Translations under genes and position numbers: made by a program
In this document: one piece after another, positions 10,101 to 19,048 of the stretch
Position numbering within the stretch: the first letter of the stretch is position 1
How the letters are laid out: each line of letters starts with the position of its first letter
Origin: Nitrospinota bacterium
GTDB lineage: Bacteria > Nitrospinota_A > UBA7883 > JACRLM01
Assembly: GCA_015231995.1 (NCBI GenBank)
Contig: JADGAO010000004.1
Coordinates: 1-33,807 of the forward strand
Direction of reading: 5' to 3'
DNA length: 33,807 nucleotides
Notes under the pieces: generated by a model
Database searches by the model: none
Seen by the model: only the letters and a program-made list of their open reading frames with translations
Told to the model about the DNA's origin: nothing

Positions 10101-10273
10101 TCACGAATGCGCTCCTGAAGTTCGGAAGCCGCCGCCTCGGTGAATGTCACGGCGGCGACTTTTTCCGGGCTAACTATTCCCCGTTCAATCCATCCCGCTA
10201 TTTCTTTTTGGATGCGATGGGTTTTCCCCGATCCTGCTCCGGCGGAAAGGATAGTTATAGGAGGAAGTGACAT
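7109..10273 (-). CDS. AddA/RecB-like UvrD-family helicase with C-terminal PD-(D/E)XK nuclease
   Basis: SF1 motifs: AGAGSGKT, VIDEFQDTNPLQ, VGDLKQAIMGFQNAD, LTDNYRSS, STWHSAKGREWPVVFV, YVALTRARERL. Nuclease GVIDMLVMTGKGAWLIDHK and a QLRSYA-type motif. Confidence 0.92.
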   Translation of the reverse strand: MSLPPITILSAGAGSGKTHRIQKEIAGWIERGIVSPEKVAAVTFTEAAASELQERIREELIGRLNLDAALRLDAAQISTIHSFGLRLITEFAFDAGISPSLRLLNEDEEEIFIRQALSRASQLEPIIQNLPHYGFTYKYGDGSSSESSFRAEGLHLVSLLRSLGSISNKRRQSLIREAEREIRKVYGPVADGEILRKELTAAVKALLKQFPVSLAQTHGTNKAAESDLRSDFDTLHRAAGGEPLKGDWSLWQDLRKLRQSKRGCPLPEGYDDAVSSVISAADRIIEHEGPLTDHLKFLGNMLEGCADIITSYEATKKGHGLIDFTDMVALALHLVCNVTSAHERLKGMFDCLVIDEFQDTNPLQFALLWTFHRMGTPILAVGDLKQAIMGFQNADARLFKALEDKHRKMVSPLTDNYRSSKDLMDFVNTVGKRLFEDEYQPLRPKATFKTSSTALEVIIPYGKVAKRDWITTTATMIHGYLTDDDNFVTDRRTGEARRIRGSDIAILCPRRNLMAEYATALRDMGLRVKVEAMGWFDEPMIQVLYHAMAHLSDPSESHAALYLAVTELGEHSLESALKGLLKKGQIDDRILNALDDLRPSVDVSPVDTIARQTVDALGLFDIVSEWEDGDQVRANIIRFLNEARQFTEANRDALGSGGFYGTSLKTFLAWLQARAEADGTQPDARYLDENAVELSTWHSAKGREWPVVFVCGTNVKQEQRFPHFDITYSGFSDLDAIIDKAHISVWPSSVIPEKKESFKDALWPGTHEEMRRLWYVALTRARERLIIQFQAERSTSGTMFWDVLYDATGIGLVEKGIQLGKQVFPCKRHLMATQDGISTGKAPNDVFQGRIGRSAIRRGASPNKLTPEFARPSDLTSGKSLSCRPKVISYAGAMSVHADLSAMDFGTAMHKAFEILCQRPDALDAVDRVLNKTLAREHIEKAQEQARQFMLWVNDHLAPSDILYETPIIGLNEQRSVVSGVIDMLVMTGKGAWLIDHKIATVISPKEAYISHLPQLRSYADILVGIKSVGHVAGIAIHWPLRGQIAFEDKLCGV

Positions 10274-10276
10274 TTT

Positions 10277-12955
10277 TTACTCCTCCACGTAAATGCTGAA
10301 TCGCGCAATAAGGGGACTTGCATCAAGGGCGTACGGCTGGATACCGGTTTCTTTGGGAATCCGTTTTCGATCTGCGGACGTGTTCAAGTTGATGCGGCCC
10401 TTTCTTAGATCCTCCATAATGTCTTTAAGGCGGGCTACGGCATTTTTGGAAACATCTACCGCAAGCTCCTCCACACCGGGTAGATTGGATGGTAACCAGC
10501 CTTGTGTATCCGTAAGGGCGATTTGGTCGTTCATGGTGAAATACATGACGCCTACCCGCCCTTTCCCCCGAGTTCCGGTAAGCATCAGACGGTAGGCGTG
10601 GGCCTGAATGTCGTAGCCCTTAACCATCCGTTCACGCCTGGCTCCAGAGCTTGATTTTTTATAATCCACCACAAAGCGTCCACCACCGGGAAGCGCAACA
10701 ACGCAATCGACCCGTCCATGTATAGGCGAATCTAGGAATGCGCCCTCCTGGCTTTGCTCGCTTGCTTCAATTACTCCGCCGATATTCTTCAACAGTTTTC
10801 CCCAAGCCTTGGCCGCTTCCCCAATCTCTCTTTCAAGGGAAGCCAGCTCCAACCGCCACTCCGGTGTCAGCAATAAGGGTGCACGTGACCTGGCCATATT
10901 CGCAACTAGTGAAGGGATACGCTTGATGATGGTTTTTTCATTTGGCAACGACGAACCGACCGGGAAAAGTTGCTCAAAGACATCGTGAGCCAGCGATCCC
11001 TTGGTAATAACGTCCAGTCCGTCAACCGTCCAGAGCCGTGGCGTCGCGCAAAGTTGCCCCAGTAACCATGCCAGTGGAGATACCAGGAGCGTATCCAGTG
11101 CGCTGGGTGAAAGCGAGACGATGGAGCCATCTTTTTTGCTGAGCAGGTTTGCGCCTAGTGAAAGGTTTTTTATTTCTATATCTCGCGGAGCTTGCTTTGG
11201 ACGCTTGTTATTGACGGGAACCATCTGCGCTTTCGCCCGGTCTTCGGGGTGGTGCAATTCAAGCGTGAGGTCATCCGCCTTTTTGATATTCTCGAATGTA
11301 CGCGCGATATACGCCAACGTCTGCGATGGGTGTATTTCAGAGCCATCAGAACCGCGCTTTGAAAAAAGGAATGTGAGAGATTCCGAGGCCGCCGCTATTT
11401 GGCGACGGAATAAATTCCTGGAGTTTTCCAAGCGCCTTGAAGGCCGTTCAATATCGATTCTTAAAGCGTTTTCAATGAGGGCCATTTCATCGTCGGAAAA
11501 CACTGGTGAAATCGGGTGAGTGGAAGGATACCTGTCTTTGTTGAATCCAAGTATCAGTAATCTCTTTACCAACCGCCAAGGCTCTTCACCTTCGTAAAAT
11601 ATGGCGACACCCTCCTGGCTGTACTCAGGATCGACAGAAACCTCCACGGAGACAGGAGCTGTCAGCTCCATAACCTCCTCCCAGGGAATATCACGTCCGT
11701 TCCATGTGGAAAGAAATTCAGCAATCACATTTGCGGTTTGATGAAATACCTCGCGTTCTTCAAGGAGACTTTCGTTGTCGCTAATCATCGAGCGGAGGGC
11801 TTGTAGGGCGGATAGCAATTCTTTCGCGGATTCGATTGGAGCTGAAACAAGGCGAACCACATGCGAAAGTAAAGTGTTTCCACGGGCTTTACGTAGAAAG
11901 TATGGCCGGTTATCAATGGCAAGCTGAGCTAGGTCATGCCTTTCAGCGTCATCTAGCGGCAACAGCGGCGAGATCAGGAACGACCCTAACGCCATAGCAG
12001 GGTGGGGAGGCTTGAGCGTCAACAGAAAATGTAAAAGCGTCTCCCTTCCGATGTCGCGCCTTCCACGCTCTGGCATTAGCCCTGCTAGAGGTATTCCCGC
12101 CAAGGCAAAAACCTCACGTAAAGCGCGGCTGTAATCTATGTCATCAGGTACAAGCAGAGCGAAATCTGATGGTCGTAATTTAGCATGCTTCTTAAGCGTC
12201 GTTTGGACAATGCCAGCGGCCAGTTCCGCCTCCTCCTGGTAATCACGAACCGCTAGAATTTGAACGGAATCATCCTTGGGGCGTTTTTCGCCATCTGGAT
12301 CGAAAATGGTTCGTTGAAGATGGCCCAACGCGAGGTTAGAAGACGCGATTGGAGCTATACATAGAGTTTGCTCCGCCAAATCACGCAAAGCGGTATCAAC
12401 AGATTGCTTTTTACCCCTCCTGAGCTTTTTAATTAACGCTATATCCCAAGGTGAAAGGCTCCCATGCTTTGGGTCATATATGACATCTATTTCCCGAAGG
12501 GAGGTGGAATCCGGGGCATTGAGTATCATATTTATAGCATAAAGATGGCTCGGGAAAGGGCATTCAGCATTCCGCCATAGTTTGTAAAGATCAGCCCATC
12601 GCCGATTCACCCGATCTGGTAAAGGCACGGGTGGTTTTGGAGTAAAAGTGTTATCTGGCCCAAGACCTTCGAGGATAACGGAAAGGGTACGAGCCACATG
12701 CTTGAGGGCTTCTTGCGGAGCTACTTCTGCGCTTTTCAGCCAAAAGGCTTTGGGTACGGAATAGAACGCCTCCTGGAGCTTTTCCATCCAAAGATCATCA
12801 GGAGGCGAAAACAGAAAGGAATCAAGAGCCATATGTATTAGCTCGTGTGTGACTCCCACCCTTACGCCAAGCCATCCACCATTTTGGGCCAATGACATTC
12901 GCACCCTGAGGGCGGAAGTCTTGCCATGAACTAATAAAAACGTAAGCTTATTCAT
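10277..12955 (-). CDS. AddB-like protein with C-terminal PD-(D/E)XK nuclease
   Basis: C-terminal GRVDCVVALPGGGRFVVDYKKSS...YDIQAHAYRLML nuclease motif; long inactive-helicase-like N-terminal region; 3-bp gap to the AddA-like gene. Confidence 0.8.
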   Translation of the reverse strand: MNKLTFLLVHGKTSALRVRMSLAQNGGWLGVRVGVTHELIHMALDSFLFSPPDDLWMEKLQEAFYSVPKAFWLKSAEVAPQEALKHVARTLSVILEGLGPDNTFTPKPPVPLPDRVNRRWADLYKLWRNAECPFPSHLYAINMILNAPDSTSLREIDVIYDPKHGSLSPWDIALIKKLRRGKKQSVDTALRDLAEQTLCIAPIASSNLALGHLQRTIFDPDGEKRPKDDSVQILAVRDYQEEAELAAGIVQTTLKKHAKLRPSDFALLVPDDIDYSRALREVFALAGIPLAGLMPERGRRDIGRETLLHFLLTLKPPHPAMALGSFLISPLLPLDDAERHDLAQLAIDNRPYFLRKARGNTLLSHVVRLVSAPIESAKELLSALQALRSMISDNESLLEEREVFHQTANVIAEFLSTWNGRDIPWEEVMELTAPVSVEVSVDPEYSQEGVAIFYEGEEPWRLVKRLLILGFNKDRYPSTHPISPVFSDDEMALIENALRIDIERPSRRLENSRNLFRRQIAAASESLTFLFSKRGSDGSEIHPSQTLAYIARTFENIKKADDLTLELHHPEDRAKAQMVPVNNKRPKQAPRDIEIKNLSLGANLLSKKDGSIVSLSPSALDTLLVSPLAWLLGQLCATPRLWTVDGLDVITKGSLAHDVFEQLFPVGSSLPNEKTIIKRIPSLVANMARSRAPLLLTPEWRLELASLEREIGEAAKAWGKLLKNIGGVIEASEQSQEGAFLDSPIHGRVDCVVALPGGGRFVVDYKKSSSGARRERMVKGYDIQAHAYRLMLTGTRGKGRVGVMYFTMNDQIALTDTQGWLPSNLPGVEELAVDVSKNAVARLKDIMEDLRKGRINLNTSADRKRIPKETGIQPYALDASPLIARFSIYVEE

Positions 12956-12956
12956 G

Positions 12957-13518
12957 TGCTTTGAGCTTCCCCCGGAAAATAGTCTTCCAAGGGTGACGTA
13001 TTATGAACGTTACATTGGAGATAGAGACTATGAAGATTCCGAGGCAGGCATACACCGCAGAGTTCAAGGAATTGGCTGTCAAGCGGGTGAACGCTGGACA
13101 GTCAGTCGCGTCGTTGGCCAAGGAGCTTGGCCTTATTGAGCAGACACTTCGCAATTGGGTGACGGCGGCCAAGGCCGGCAAGCTCAATGGCGAAGCCGTG
13201 GGCAGGCCAGTTACGACTGAGCAGATGGAGCTCTCCCGGCTACGTTCTGAGAACATGCGGCTTAAGCGGGAGTGTGAAATCATAAAAAAAGCGACGGCGT
13301 ACTTCGCGAAGGATGCGCGATGAAGCACGCCTGGATTGAGGCGCAAGATCGAGACTTGGAACTGACTGGTATGTGCGCGGCTTTGGATGTGAGCGTGAGT
13401 GGTTATCGAGCCTGGCGACGTGGTGGCAAGGCAGACAGTAAGCGGCTGACAGACTCTCAGATGTTGGCGCTGATCCGATCTATTCACGTCAAATACAAGG
13501 GGGCCTATGGCACTTATT
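12957..13518 (+). mobile_element. 3'-truncated IS3-family insertion sequence
   Basis: Contains a complete IS3 orfA and the first ~65 codons of orfB; flanked by ATG direct repeats (12954-12956 and 13519-13521). Exact ends inferred. Confidence 0.75.
13030..13323 (+). CDS. IS3-family transposase OrfA (HTH)
   Basis: MKIPRQAYTAEFKELAVKRVNAGQSVASLAKELGLIEQTLRNWV...LRSENMRLKRECEIIKKATAYFAKDAR; start chosen at the second Met (13030). Confidence 0.9.
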   Translation: MKIPRQAYTAEFKELAVKRVNAGQSVASLAKELGLIEQTLRNWVTAAKAGKLNGEAVGRPVTTEQMELSRLRSENMRLKRECEIIKKATAYFAKDAR

Positions 13519-13526
13519 ATGATTAA
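13320..13526 (+). pseudogene. IS3-family transposase OrfB, N-terminal fragment
   Basis: ATGA overlap with orfA; MKHAWIEAQDRDLELTGMCAALDVSVSGYRAW... ends abruptly after KGAYGT; no DDE catalytic domain. Confidence 0.85.
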
Positions 13527-16500
13527 TTGGTTTGTGGCCATACATTCAATTTCACACGCAAATCGTTAACAATTTCACTTGGAAGGGAGCGAATTCCAGA
13601 AATATCTTTTTCCCCTTCACTTGCGTCTTCCTCTTCGTTTTCGGGTACTATCGTAGCCAAGTCGCCGCCAGTTAAAACCTCAAATATCTGAGCGCGCAAT
13701 AAAAGTTGTTCAAACATTCGCTCATCATAGGTTCCCGCCAAGTATGGCAAACCTATCTCAAGCCTGGGTTTCCCTCCTTTGACGTGCGCTCGTTCACGGG
13801 AAGTTTTGCTTCCAATACGATCTATACGTCCAGTGCGTTGCTCAATTGTTGCAGGGTTCCACGCAAGGTCAAAATGCACAACATGGCGGCAGTATCTGTG
13901 AAGATCGATTCCCTCTTGTCCAACTGAAGTGCAAACTAGAATTTCGGGAAACAATGGAGAATTAAATCCGGTAAATTTGCGTTGCCTTTCTTTAGTTGAG
14001 CCTTTAACTAAATCCACCAAAGGACTTCGCAACTTGGTGACATCAAGCATTTCCGCACGGGAGCTTGAAGGATCGTCAAACGTTCCGGCGGCGCCTTTTA
14101 AGTCCTCTAAAAATACTGTAAAACGATCGGCTAGGCTCTCCGTCTGATTTTCAAGTGGCTGATAAAATCTCTCTACTAAAACATGTCCCCACCCTTCCTC
14201 CCTCTGGTGTGTTTTTTCAGGAATTAGACGCAATAGCACAGAATCCCATGAGATGGCACGGCGCAACCCATGAAACAATTCTCGACGAGCAATCCACTTG
14301 GCATCATCATGCTTGCCGGAACCAATATCTTCAATCATGCTGTGAATATAAGAATGTAATTGGATAATAACCTCCCTGATATGCTCAGAGGAATCGGTCT
14401 GTCCCGCAAGCATCGGAGTGTTGACGCCCAGGAAAAAGTTAGGGCTTTCGGCATATTGATCCAAAATAGGCGTTTCGCGCTTTTTGCGTGCCGCTTCCCG
14501 CCGTGTGACAAGACGAGTCGTCAAGTCTTTTACTTTGGAAGGATCAGGAGTTACATTCCTCCGTTCGTAACGACTTCGCCAACCTTTTTCATCATGTCCC
14601 TCTAACTGACCGTCTTCGCTTTGAGCTTTTCCCTGCGCCTTTCCCACTCCACCAGTTGCTTCGTCTCCATCAATGCCATAAACGGTTTCAACCCATTTAT
14701 GGTTGGCTATTCGAGTAAGAAGTTTGCTCCATCCGGAATCCTCTACACCTTTCCTTAATAACCGTTGTGCGATAACGTGCTCTGTTACACGCGTCAGAAA
14801 AACACGATCCGGTCGTTCATCCGCCATGTCCACGCCATAAATAATTCCGGCTTTTGCAATCTCTGCGATATCTACATCCGTTAAACTAAGCTCATCAGGC
14901 ATGATTGAGTTTGCCCCATAATTCTTTTCCCGACGCGCCCAAAAATATGACCACAACACACGGTCTAAAATCAGCCCAGACAGATCGCGTTCCTTGCTGG
15001 TAAGCCGACTTCGTATGGTTCGCATCCCATCTTTGCCGAGTTTTAATTTCTGCTTTCTGGCTTCAATACGTTTTTCGATACGCTCATTAATAATTTCATT
15101 CAGGCGATCTGCATTGTTTTCGCGAAAACAAAATATCAATGTCTTTTCGCCTTTCTCCCAAAGCTTTTCAACCATATCCACAACAGCTACAACCTTTGGG
15201 TGACTATGGTCTGTGTCGCTAACAAGCTTCTTTAGCAACTTAAATCGCATCTGCTGGCCGGTCGTAACTTCAAATGCTTTTTTAAGCCTATTTCCTTCTG
15301 CGCTTTTAAACAACGTGGAGTAGCAACCGGTCATGTCTCCTGCAAGCGAGGAGCGGCCTTTCTTTCCCTCCAACTGCTTCATCTCAGTGACGCATCGCAT
15401 AAGAAGATAGTGTGGTAGTTCTCCATCCCCACGCACGTCTATCCCCGCAGATCGGTGGAACGCTTCACAGCCTGGTTTGGGAACCGGCGGGCTGACAAAT
15501 TCCCTTCCGACAAGGTACTGGCGATGACCCTGCTTCCTCCTGTGACGGATAACCATCTTTCCCAATTCATCGGAATAATCCGCATTGAAGGCGTACAGAC
15601 GCAACGCTTCACGATAAAATTTGCGGCGGCTAGGATCAATGTCGCTAACAGCGTCATTTGCATATCTGTCGATTTCTTCTTGTCTTAGTGCTCCATGTTG
15701 GGAAGCGAGCTCCAGTAAATGCTCCCGGTTACCCGCAAGTTTTTTCCAGTCATTAATTATGTCATCCTGAGACAACTCTGCAGGAAGACTCCGCCATGCT
15801 TCTTGGAAAAGCCTGCTGGCGTCCTGAGACGCCTTTACTACTGTTGCAATGGTGCGTTCACGATAATCTTTAAGAAACATCCTTCGTTTTTGGGAACCAT
15901 CCTTTTGCGGCCTAGGATTTATGTGCTCACCCGCTTCCAGGATTTTCAGCATCTCATCTGGTTTAAGCTGAAACGGAGTAGCGGTAAGCATCAACAATCG
16001 CCTAGTATGTGGGGCCACAATATCAATAAAATGCTTGTAAACTTTAGGATGATTTTTCCAGTTGTGAGCTTCATCTACGATCACCAAGGGGAAATCACGT
16101 TTAAGCAGAACTGGAATAAGCTTTCGATATAATTTATTCAACTCTGGAGCGACTAATTCCTTCAATATTTCGTCACGGCCACGAGCGTATGGATTAGTTA
16201 TGTCAAGACATTTTTGCCGGATATACTCAATATCATTAGCATAATCAGGCATGTACAATGCGTGATATATATCGTCTTGATCAATTGCCCAATCAGATTC
16301 ATCAGGAAGATTGGTGAGCTGAGTATGATCTTCTGTCCATCCCATCATGTTATCTTTGAGCAATTTTTTACGGCGGTCATTTGTAAAGCCATTAGACCAG
16401 TATCGGAATAGAGCCGCCAACATAAAGCATTGACGCTTAGCGTATCCACTTTGTCTACTGAAAACAGATTCCTTAGCCACTAAAATGCGCGGGGAGTTTA

Positions 16501-16942
16501 ACCGGCGTTGGGAAAAGCGAATCAGTGTATCCAGATCGGCAATTTCTTCTTCAGCAAGCCGGAACCACTTTTCGGCATCGTCACTTTTTTCAGGTGCAAT
16601 ACAACGATTTACAAACTCTCCAACTTCTTTACGCCATTTTTTGTAAAGTGAATCTCCTGGAACTAGAATCAAAACACTGCCACACGCTCCAGATAAATCC
16701 GCCTCTTTCCCATCACTGCGCATACCTTTTAGGATGGAAAATGCCGTAGCCAAAGCCACAAAAGTTTTCCCCATGCCTACTTCATCAGCGACAATCTGGA
16801 CTTCACGGCGCTGTTTGTCATCAGGATCGAAAAAGCGGGACAACAGTGTCTCCACTGTAACCGTTTGACGTTTGGCGTCATTGGGGTCGGTCATCCGCTC
16901 TTTATCCTTGCCCAGATCAATCTCAGGGGAAATCTTAATCAA
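13523..16942 (-). CDS. SNF2-family (SF2) helicase/ATPase
   Basis: DEVGMGKTFVALATA, VIVDEAHNWKNHPKV, MLTATPFQL, CTSVGQEGIDLHRYCRHVVHFDLAWNPATIEQRTGRIDRIGS; 4-nt ATGA overlap with the PLD gene. Confidence 0.92.
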   Translation of the reverse strand: MIKISPEIDLGKDKERMTDPNDAKRQTVTVETLLSRFFDPDDKQRREVQIVADEVGMGKTFVALATAFSILKGMRSDGKEADLSGACGSVLILVPGDSLYKKWRKEVGEFVNRCIAPEKSDDAEKWFRLAEEEIADLDTLIRFSQRRLNSPRILVAKESVFSRQSGYAKRQCFMLAALFRYWSNGFTNDRRKKLLKDNMMGWTEDHTQLTNLPDESDWAIDQDDIYHALYMPDYANDIEYIRQKCLDITNPYARGRDEILKELVAPELNKLYRKLIPVLLKRDFPLVIVDEAHNWKNHPKVYKHFIDIVAPHTRRLLMLTATPFQLKPDEMLKILEAGEHINPRPQKDGSQKRRMFLKDYRERTIATVVKASQDASRLFQEAWRSLPAELSQDDIINDWKKLAGNREHLLELASQHGALRQEEIDRYANDAVSDIDPSRRKFYREALRLYAFNADYSDELGKMVIRHRRKQGHRQYLVGREFVSPPVPKPGCEAFHRSAGIDVRGDGELPHYLLMRCVTEMKQLEGKKGRSSLAGDMTGCYSTLFKSAEGNRLKKAFEVTTGQQMRFKLLKKLVSDTDHSHPKVVAVVDMVEKLWEKGEKTLIFCFRENNADRLNEIINERIEKRIEARKQKLKLGKDGMRTIRSRLTSKERDLSGLILDRVLWSYFWARREKNYGANSIMPDELSLTDVDIAEIAKAGIIYGVDMADERPDRVFLTRVTEHVIAQRLLRKGVEDSGWSKLLTRIANHKWVETVYGIDGDEATGGVGKAQGKAQSEDGQLEGHDEKGWRSRYERRNVTPDPSKVKDLTTRLVTRREAARKKRETPILDQYAESPNFFLGVNTPMLAGQTDSSEHIREVIIQLHSYIHSMIEDIGSGKHDDAKWIARRELFHGLRRAISWDSVLLRLIPEKTHQREEGWGHVLVERFYQPLENQTESLADRFTVFLEDLKGAAGTFDDPSSSRAEMLDVTKLRSPLVDLVKGSTKERQRKFTGFNSPLFPEILVCTSVGQEGIDLHRYCRHVVHFDLAWNPATIEQRTGRIDRIGSKTSRERAHVKGGKPRLEIGLPYLAGTYDERMFEQLLLRAQIFEVLTGGDLATIVPENEEEDASEGEKDISGIRSLPSEIVNDLRVKLNVWPQTN

Positions 16943-19038
16943 CGCATAACCTCCCTTAAGCCATAAGTCTCTTTAACAGTTTTTTCATATTTTGCAAGTG
17001 AGGTTTTTGGAGCAAAAGCGGTGGGATCAATACGTTTCATAGCTTTAAGGTCGTCATAGACTTTTCGCATAGCGTCATCGAAGATACTCCTAAACTCATT
17101 TGACTTCTCATTCTCTGGAGCATTACCCATTGCTTCTGCCATACAAATCAATATCTCCAGCATTTGAAATGAGCATGCCGTAATAGATCGCCTGTCAGCG
17201 TCAGCTCCCGTTGAACCTGCTTTGCGGATTTGGCGGGATAGTGCCACTGGACTAACGTCACCAAGCAATGCCATTTTCAATATTCGCCCTGAAACCATAG
17301 CTTCCCGAATGTTTTTAGCTAGCCCAGGCAGAGCCTCCACAAACGAGCGGATACGGTATGAAGTTATTTTGGAGGTATCAACTAAAATTGATTCATCCTT
17401 AAAGGATTGTTCATTTTCAGATGTGCAGATAGTTTCATCATCAAGGTTGCCGAATATTTCTTCCCATGAAATGCGGTCTTGGTAGTAGTTTAAAATGTCA
17501 TTTTCTCCAACGCTGTCACCATTAGGTGACAAGGGTAAGATATCTTTACTGTTAACCGCAACGTTGATGGGAAACCGGCGTTCGCCACCTGGATTCCAGC
17601 GGATCATGACTTCTTGGGCACTACATAAACGTTTTTTAGCCTCATCTGTTAATTCTATAGTCATCTCGATTTCGGTTGTGATTGAACCACCATGGAAAAG
17701 CGGGCCTCCAACTCCATTACCATCGCTTTCTGGCGCTAGGTAGATAGACCAATCCAATAGATCGATATTTGGGGCAAGTTTGCAGCGAAGCTTATAACGT
17801 CTATCCTCATTGATATCCTCGTGTTCTAACTCCACCGAAATGACAAACGAAGGCCATTGCGGAGTCAGATTTACATCAGGCTTTAATAAAGCATGAATGC
17901 TTGTTTGAGAATCCCCTTCCAACTTTGCTTCGGCGCAGTATGACGGCAATAGGGTATCTAACCGTTTGCTTTCGCGTATTTTGCGTAATAAAAGAAGCCC
18001 CGTTTCAATATTCTGATTCCACCCCTTCCAAGTGCAGTTGGCTGATCCTAGATATGCAAGCGCTCTCTCTGCTCCTTTTATCAAAAGCGTTTTTGCGTGC
18101 AATGCTCGGTTGCCACCATCATCGTCCGTCGGATTAACCGCGACGGCGCGGGAGCTATGAAAGCCCAGAGAAGAAAAATCAAAGGTGGCGTAGTCATGTG
18201 GCAAAATGGGCCGAAAAGTAGTAGCCCCAGGTGTTGCGGCTGTGGCCTCGGTATAAAGGGTTAATTTGCATTGCGGCGCTAAAATCAGAGCCTTACTCAG
18301 TGCTTCAATCGGGCCACCTTTAACTTTTTCCGCCCAGAACGGCGAAACTATATCTACGGAATGGACAAGTTCATTTTTAGGCCAAGCTTCCGCAATTGCA
18401 TCCAGCAGATTGGAATGGCCTGAGCCACTCCAAATAAAACGATCAGATGCATCGCCCTGAACGCCGTCCCATTTACTAAGTCGACTTATTGCTTCTTCTA
18501 CCGTTTTACTCCCCTCACTGGCCTGCGCTTCATTAAGCAAATTGCGTAGACCTTCTATCGCTGAGAGAATTAAATAAACCATTTCAGGTTTCGCGGCTGA
18601 TGCCATCATGACAGCCGCCACCTCCCGATTTGACCGGTAACCTTTATGTGTAAGATTGGCGCTACCAGTAACCAAGACAACTGCTTTTTCGGCGAGTATT
18701 AGCACGACCTTACTATGGAGCTTTACGCCTTTCCAAGGGTGAACGCTTATACGAAGCGAGCGTGGGCGAGAATGGTACCCAGCAGGGTCGCACATAAGCG
18801 TCACATTGCCCAATTCGCTCAATCTTTTCTCCAGCTCTACTCTGTGAGAAACACTTGTGTCATCCCATGCGCCAAGACCTAGTATGGTGGGAAGAAAGTC
18901 TGTTTCTATGAATGCGGCATCCAACTCATAAGTAACACTGACAATGCCTTCTAATCTCCCATACGAATTGTCAAGGCGCAGACGGTCCAATAGTCTACGC
19001 TTGACAGTCTCTTTTGCAGTTGCAGGAGATGCGCCCAT
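16939..19038 (-). CDS. Phospholipase D-like (HKD) nuclease family protein with two HKD motifs
   Basis: HSKVVLILAEKAVVLVTGSANLTHKG and HAKTLLIKGAERALAYLGSANCTWKGWNQNIE. Confidence 0.88.
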   Translation of the reverse strand: MGASPATAKETVKRRLLDRLRLDNSYGRLEGIVSVTYELDAAFIETDFLPTILGLGAWDDTSVSHRVELEKRLSELGNVTLMCDPAGYHSRPRSLRISVHPWKGVKLHSKVVLILAEKAVVLVTGSANLTHKGYRSNREVAAVMMASAAKPEMVYLILSAIEGLRNLLNEAQASEGSKTVEEAISRLSKWDGVQGDASDRFIWSGSGHSNLLDAIAEAWPKNELVHSVDIVSPFWAEKVKGGPIEALSKALILAPQCKLTLYTEATAATPGATTFRPILPHDYATFDFSSLGFHSSRAVAVNPTDDDGGNRALHAKTLLIKGAERALAYLGSANCTWKGWNQNIETGLLLLRKIRESKRLDTLLPSYCAEAKLEGDSQTSIHALLKPDVNLTPQWPSFVISVELEHEDINEDRRYKLRCKLAPNIDLLDWSIYLAPESDGNGVGGPLFHGGSITTEIEMTIELTDEAKKRLCSAQEVMIRWNPGGERRFPINVAVNSKDILPLSPNGDSVGENDILNYYQDRISWEEIFGNLDDETICTSENEQSFKDESILVDTSKITSYRIRSFVEALPGLAKNIREAMVSGRILKMALLGDVSPVALSRQIRKAGSTGADADRRSITACSFQMLEILICMAEAMGNAPENEKSNEFRSIFDDAMRKVYDDLKAMKRIDPTAFAPKTSLAKYEKTVKETYGLREVMR

Positions 19039-19048
19039 AATTCAGCCC

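Noticed and set aside
12948-13541. 197-aa minus ORF spanning the IS3 remnant
   Set aside because: Antisense to recognisable IS3 orfA/orfB; no motif.
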